Positions 59,977 to 64,000 of a DNA stretch of 64,000 nt are shown here, one piece after another; position 1 is the first letter of the stretch; every line of letters starts with the position of its first letter. The position numbers and the translations under genes are program-made. This DNA is from Spirosoma sp. (GTDB lineage: Bacteria; Bacteroidota; Bacteroidia; Cytophagales; Spirosomataceae): contig NZ_JAPLET010000019.1 of the NCBI RefSeq assembly GCF_026391055.1, positions 1 to 64,000 of the forward strand, read 5' to 3'. The notes under the pieces are model-generated. The model worked only from the letters and a program-made list of their open reading frames with translations, was not told the DNA's origin and did not search any database.

Positions 59977-62349
59977 ATGACAACTCATACGCACCGCACC
60001 GGAAGCTTATCTAACCGGCACTCTGAACAACCAGATTTAGACGCATCAGTATGGGGCCACAATCCTAAGAATGTAGCATTTATTGGTGACTACCTTCCCC
60101 GCCAATGTGGCATTGCTACCTTCACTTCCGATCTCTACCAGTCGTATAATTCGTTTATTCCGGATTCCCGTGCGCTGGTGGTATCCGTTAATGATACACC
60201 CGAGGGATATGACTATCCGTCTGAAGTTCGATACGATTTCTATCAGCACGACCAGCCCGCCTACCGTAAAGCGGCCGAGTTTCTGAATTCCAAAGATGTA
60301 GATGTCGTCTGCCTGCAACATGAATACGGTATTTACGGTGGTCCGGCAGGAAATTATATTCTGACGCTGCTGCGAAATCTTACGATGCCCATCGTGACCA
60401 CCTTTCACACCATCCTTAAAGACCCCAATGAAGATCAATTGCTGGTGCTGAAAAGCATTGCCGATCTATCATCGCGAGTAGTGTGTATGTCGGAGAAGGG
60501 CCGCGATTTCCTGATCAATATCTACGAGATTCCAGAAGAAAAAATAGACCTTATTCCACACGGTATTCCCGACATGCCCTTTGTCGATCCGCATTTCTTT
60601 AAAGATAAATTTGGAATGGAAGGTAAGCAGACCTTGCTGACGTTTGGCCTGCTTTCGCCGAATAAAGGCATTGAAAACGTAATCCGGGCGCTGCCCCGTA
60701 TTGTTGAGCAGTACCCGAATGTGGTGTATATGGTTTTGGGCGCTACGCATCCGAACCTGCTCAAGCATGAAGGGGAAGCGTACCGAGATAGCCTCAAAAA
60801 ACTGGCCAGCGACTGCGGTGTTCGCGATCATATCCGGTTCTATAACCAGTTTGTCGAATTGGATGGACTGCTCGAATACCTGGGTGCGGCCGATATTTAC
60901 ATTACGCCTTACCTGAATCCGGCCCAGATTACCTCCGGAACGCTATCATATGCCTTTGGCTGTGGAAAAGCAGTTGTGTCAACACCTTACTGGCATGCGG
61001 AAGAATTGCTGGCCGACGGACGGGGTGTTCTGGTTCCTTTTGGCGATTCGGAGGCAATTGCTGCCGAGATTATCAACCTGCTGACCGATGAGGCTACCCG
61101 CCATCAGATGCGTAAAAAGGCTTATTTGATGGGCCGGGAGATGATCTGGGAGCGGGCCATAAATGCCTATGCCAATTCATTTGCCCACGCCCGCCAGGAG
61201 CGCATGAGTACGTTTAATAATCAGGCTTTATATACGATGGGGTCCAATAGCAGTGCTACATTTAAGTTACCTACCCTGCGACTCGATCACCTGTTTCGCC
61301 TGACAGATTCGACCGGTATCGTTCAACATGCCCGGCATCACCTGCCGTTCTACGAAGAGGGCTATTGCACGGATGATAACGCCCGTGCGCTAATTCTGGC
61401 GTTGACTATCAATACGGCCGGATTAAGCGATCCTAAACTGGCAAAAGCAGCCGATAACTACTGTGCGTTCATCAACCACGCGTATACTGATGAACACCGC
61501 CGTTTTCGTAACTTCATGAGCTATGACCGGCGCTGGCTCGAAGAATTCGGGTCTGACGACAGCACCGGACGCACCATTTGGGCATTGGGTACCTGCATCG
61601 GGCAATCTTCTGACCGTAACACGGTTACCTGGGCCATGAGCCTGTTCGAAAAAGTATTGCCAACGGTGGTGTCGATGTCGTCGCCCCGCTCGTGGGCTTT
61701 CGCGCTACTTGGTATTTATGAGTACCAGAAAAAATTCAATGACGACCGGCTGGCCAAAACCATTGAGCGCCAATTGCTCGATAAACTGACGTTCCGTTAT
61801 ACCGAAACAGCGACGGAAGAATGGCCCTGGTTTGAAAACACGCTGTCGTACGACAACGCCGTGCTTGCTCACGTGCTGATCCGGTCGGGTGATTCGCATC
61901 TGGTCAACATTGGCCTGAATTCGTTGAGGTGGCTGGTCAGTTTGCAAACATCGCCACATGGCCATTTCCAGCCAATAGGCTCCAACGGCTTCTATACCAA
62001 AGGGCAACCCCGTGCCTTTTTCGATCAGCAACCACTCGAAGCTCAGAGTACGGTTTCTGCCTGTCTGGCCGCTTTGGCGGTCACGGGTGAAGACGAGTGG
62101 CACCGGACGGCCATTCGGATATTCAAGTGGTTCTCAGGTTTTAATGACCTGGGCTTGCCGTTGTACGATCAGCAAACCGGCGGTTGCCGCGATGGGCTGC
62201 ACATCGATCGGGTCAACCAGAACCAGGGCGCCGAATCGACGCTTTCCTACCTGCTGGCGCTGGCTGAGCTGTATACAGTGCAGAAGCAACGTCCGGATAC
62301 CAAAGCTGTCAATGTAAGCATGCCAGTACCCGCCTTAATGAATGGGTAA
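59977..62349 (+). CDS. Glycosyltransferase family 4 fused to a toroid-like C-terminal domain
   Basis: The 790-residue protein has a GT4 (GT-B fold) catalytic half at about 30-410. Its N-lobe shows NVAFIGDYLPRQCGIATFTSDLY and its C-lobe shows TFGLLSPNKGIENVIRALP, with ITSGTLSYAFGCGKAVVSTPYWHAEELLADGRG at the usual ExxxxxxxE site; the second Glu of that motif is replaced. Residues 430-775 form an alpha/alpha-toroid-like domain (HLPFYEEGYCTDDNARALIL, RSWAFALLGIYEY, LEAQSTVSACLAALA). Together with the GH130 enzyme that follows it may act in mannose-type glycan metabolism. Confidence 0.85.
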   Translation: MTTHTHRTGSLSNRHSEQPDLDASVWGHNPKNVAFIGDYLPRQCGIATFTSDLYQSYNSFIPDSRALVVSVNDTPEGYDYPSEVRYDFYQHDQPAYRKAAEFLNSKDVDVVCLQHEYGIYGGPAGNYILTLLRNLTMPIVTTFHTILKDPNEDQLLVLKSIADLSSRVVCMSEKGRDFLINIYEIPEEKIDLIPHGIPDMPFVDPHFFKDKFGMEGKQTLLTFGLLSPNKGIENVIRALPRIVEQYPNVVYMVLGATHPNLLKHEGEAYRDSLKKLASDCGVRDHIRFYNQFVELDGLLEYLGAADIYITPYLNPAQITSGTLSYAFGCGKAVVSTPYWHAEELLADGRGVLVPFGDSEAIAAEIINLLTDEATRHQMRKKAYLMGREMIWERAINAYANSFAHARQERMSTFNNQALYTMGSNSSATFKLPTLRLDHLFRLTDSTGIVQHARHHLPFYEEGYCTDDNARALILALTINTAGLSDPKLAKAADNYCAFINHAYTDEHRRFRNFMSYDRRWLEEFGSDDSTGRTIWALGTCIGQSSDRNTVTWAMSLFEKVLPTVVSMSSPRSWAFALLGIYEYQKKFNDDRLAKTIERQLLDKLTFRYTETATEEWPWFENTLSYDNAVLAHVLIRSGDSHLVNIGLNSLRWLVSLQTSPHGHFQPIGSNGFYTKGQPRAFFDQQPLEAQSTVSACLAALAVTGEDEWHRTAIRIFKWFSGFNDLGLPLYDQQTGGCRDGLHIDRVNQNQGAESTLSYLLALAELYTVQKQRPDTKAVNVSMPVPALMNG

Positions 62350-62391
62350 TAACAGGCCGGAATAATAACTTAATGATTGATTAAGTTGTAC

Positions 62392-62438
62392 AAGAGTAAG
62401 TACCTTATAAAACTGGTTTATGAGGTACTTACTCTTTT
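62392..62438 (+). terminator. Hairpin between the GT4 and GH130 genes
   Basis: 62392-62411 pairs with 62417-62436 over 20 positions with one wobble, around a 5-nt loop, and ends in TTTT. It starts 43 nt past the GT4 stop codon and 43 nt before the GH130 start. Confidence 0.65.
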
Positions 62439-62480
62439 GCAGCTTTGTAACCTGCCTTACCTACTAACGTTTTTAAACAG

Positions 62481-63971
62481 ATGAGTATCAAAGCCATTCG
62501 TACGGGCATCGTGCTTCGGCCAGACCCCACCCGTGTGCTGTTTCGCCCGTTTGATCTGGGGAGCACCACCCGAACACTGAAGATTGTGGCCAGAGTGGGT
62601 AGCATGACGGATGAAGAGGCCGGAAAAAAACTGGATGAGGTTATCCGCGAATTTGGCGGCCGACATTATAAACTAGAGCGGTTTCTGCTAAATCGATTTG
62701 AGCAGATTAAAGCACATCTGCTGACGGATGAGCCACTGACGGAGGACCGTAAACTGTTGCTTGGTGCATATTTTACGATGGAATACTCGCTCGAATCAGC
62801 AGCCCTGTTCAATCCGTCGATGATCTGGCACCCAGACCAAACCAATGTTCCACCCGGCTATAAACGCTTTATACTAAGTTTACGGGCAACGGGCGAAGGA
62901 CATGTGTCCTCTATTTCGTTTCGGATGGGGTATATTGATGAAGCCGGTAAAATTGTGCTCCGGCAGCCATCCCGTTATGTAACATCGCCCGAAATTGTTC
63001 CGAATCATCGCTTCAACCGGGCACAGTTCGAACGTAAATTGTATGAACTGCGGCTGGAAAACAGCATTCAGGAGAAAATGATGGTAGGGCTGGGCGACGA
63101 ATTTGCGCTGTCGGAACTGGATGCGCAGATCAAACGTGTACTAGCGCAGTTCCGGTACAATGCCGAATACGAAACCATTGCGAGCGGTTTGCTGGCCTTG
63201 GCAAAGTCGAACTACGAAATTCATTTCGACGATGACCAGAGCCTCGACGAGCGATGCATTTTTCCCACTTCGCCCAACGAAACGAATGGCATTGAAGATG
63301 CCCGTTTTGTGCAGTTCACCGACAACGATGGCGACGTAACGTATTACGCCACCTACACTGCTTACAATGGCCGGGTAACCTTTCCGCAATTGCTGGAGAC
63401 CAAAGACTTTACGCATTTCAGCGTGAGTACGCTGAATGGTGCCGAGGTGTCCAACAAAGGCATGGCATTGTTTCCGCGGAAGATCAACGGAAAGTACGCC
63501 ATGATTTCGCGCCAGGACGGCGAAAATATCTACCTGATGTATTCCGATGATCTGTATTTCTGGCAGACAAAAGAACTCATTCTCAAACCAACGTTTCACT
63601 GGGAGTATGTGCAGTTGGGGAACTGCGGGTCGCCCATCGAAACGGAAGCCGGTTGGCTGGTGCTGAGTCATGGCGTTGGCCCCATGCGCAAATACGCCAT
63701 TGGTGCGTTTCTGCTTGACCTGAATGATCCTTCGAAAGTGATCGGCCGTACCAGCGAACCCATTCTTAGCCCTGATGAGAACGAACGGGAAGGATACGTA
63801 CCCAACGTAGTATACAGCTGTGGCGGACTCATTAACAATGGCGAACTGATCATTCCCTACGCCATGGCCGACTACGCCAGTAGCTTCGCCACCGTCAACG
63901 TAGCCGAACTTCTGACCGAACTTACCGGACAAAACAAAACCGAAGACATAGCGGCTGAGAATGTTGCGTAA
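62481..63971 (+). CDS. Glycoside hydrolase family 130 protein (beta-mannosyl phosphorylase-like)
   Basis: The 496-residue protein has a five-bladed propeller of the GH130 type, which uses phosphate to cleave or form beta-mannosides. Landmarks are FNPSMIWH near the start, NETNGIEDARFVQFTD with the catalytic Asp in IEDAR, MALFPRKINGKYAMISRQDGENIYL, and NVVYSCGGLINNGELIIPYAMADYA near the end. The N-terminal 130 residues are a long extension. It lies 131 nt after the GT4-toroid gene on the same strand. Some family members are hydrolases rather than phosphorylases. Confidence 0.9.
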   Translation: MSIKAIRTGIVLRPDPTRVLFRPFDLGSTTRTLKIVARVGSMTDEEAGKKLDEVIREFGGRHYKLERFLLNRFEQIKAHLLTDEPLTEDRKLLLGAYFTMEYSLESAALFNPSMIWHPDQTNVPPGYKRFILSLRATGEGHVSSISFRMGYIDEAGKIVLRQPSRYVTSPEIVPNHRFNRAQFERKLYELRLENSIQEKMMVGLGDEFALSELDAQIKRVLAQFRYNAEYETIASGLLALAKSNYEIHFDDDQSLDERCIFPTSPNETNGIEDARFVQFTDNDGDVTYYATYTAYNGRVTFPQLLETKDFTHFSVSTLNGAEVSNKGMALFPRKINGKYAMISRQDGENIYLMYSDDLYFWQTKELILKPTFHWEYVQLGNCGSPIETEAGWLVLSHGVGPMRKYAIGAFLLDLNDPSKVIGRTSEPILSPDENEREGYVPNVVYSCGGLINNGELIIPYAMADYASSFATVNVAELLTELTGQNKTEDIAAENVA

Positions 63972-64000
63972 CGATTTCGTTTTCTACAAGACGGAATACT

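Overview
This window looks like a chromosomal segment of a Bacteroidota bacterium, most likely order Cytophagales close to Spirosoma. The evidence is lineage-typical families (GSCFA, GLPGLI, DUF4286, outer-membrane beta-barrels with a carboxypeptidase-like domain, an ArgF'-type carbamoyltransferase). Start codons are rarely preceded by Shine-Dalgarno sequences, and several genes have a TAnnTTTG -7 promoter box. The assignment to genus is inference. Nearly all of the window reads as ordinary core genome of moderate GC.

Layout. Position 1 lies inside a 5S rRNA, so a ribosomal RNA operon ends here. 0.2-8 kb: a two-subunit molybdenum hydroxylase, a GreA/GreB-like factor, a membrane-anchored EEP-family enzyme, a Gfo/Idh/MocA oxidoreductase and a long D-Ala-D-Ala-ligase-like protein. 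8-13 kb, minus strand: NifU-like/Mrp/GSCFA genes, then rpsF-rpsR-rplI with a well-formed promoter. 13-19.6 kb: YggS, DUF423, prfC, a small secreted protein, and a four-gene YtrA-type regulator/ABC transporter operon. 20.3-24.7 kb: dabA-dabB, an energy-coupled inorganic carbon uptake pair. 25-35.6 kb: GH29 fucosidase with an AraC regulator, an atypical receiver protein, a beta-helix/PDZ protein, an epimerase-like protein, a PQQ dehydrogenase with an embedded cytochrome c, and an exported thiol peroxidase. 36-42 kb: metal/cobalamin-type binding protein, GLPGLI protein plus large outer-membrane barrel, M42 aminopeptidase and an XRE regulator.

42.4-49.7 kb is the most interesting region. clpP and clpX, often neighbours in bacteria, are separated by about 5 kb holding a bacteriocin-like export operon. 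It encodes two small precursors with double-glycine leaders and GxxxG-rich cores, a CPBP-family membrane protein (candidate immunity factor), an unlisted 40-residue ORF, an HlyD-type adaptor and a C39-peptidase ABC exporter. A divergent XRE regulator sits beside it, and the spacer between them carries three 14-bp inverted repeats, ATTCA-N4-TGAAT, at exactly 20-bp spacing. The precursor/CPBP part is visibly AT-rich, while the exporter genes match the genome.

50-64 kb: tandem duplicated lipoproteins, an alpha/beta hydrolase, an argD-argF'-argB arginine operon, a C40 peptidase, a small four-helix membrane protein, DUF4286, an RND/MMPL-type permease, and a glycosyltransferase-toroid fusion followed by a GH130 enzyme.

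Many gene ends carry long perfect hairpins (stems up to 37 bp), often shared by convergent genes. No CRISPR array, insertion sequence, tRNA or prophage was recognised.
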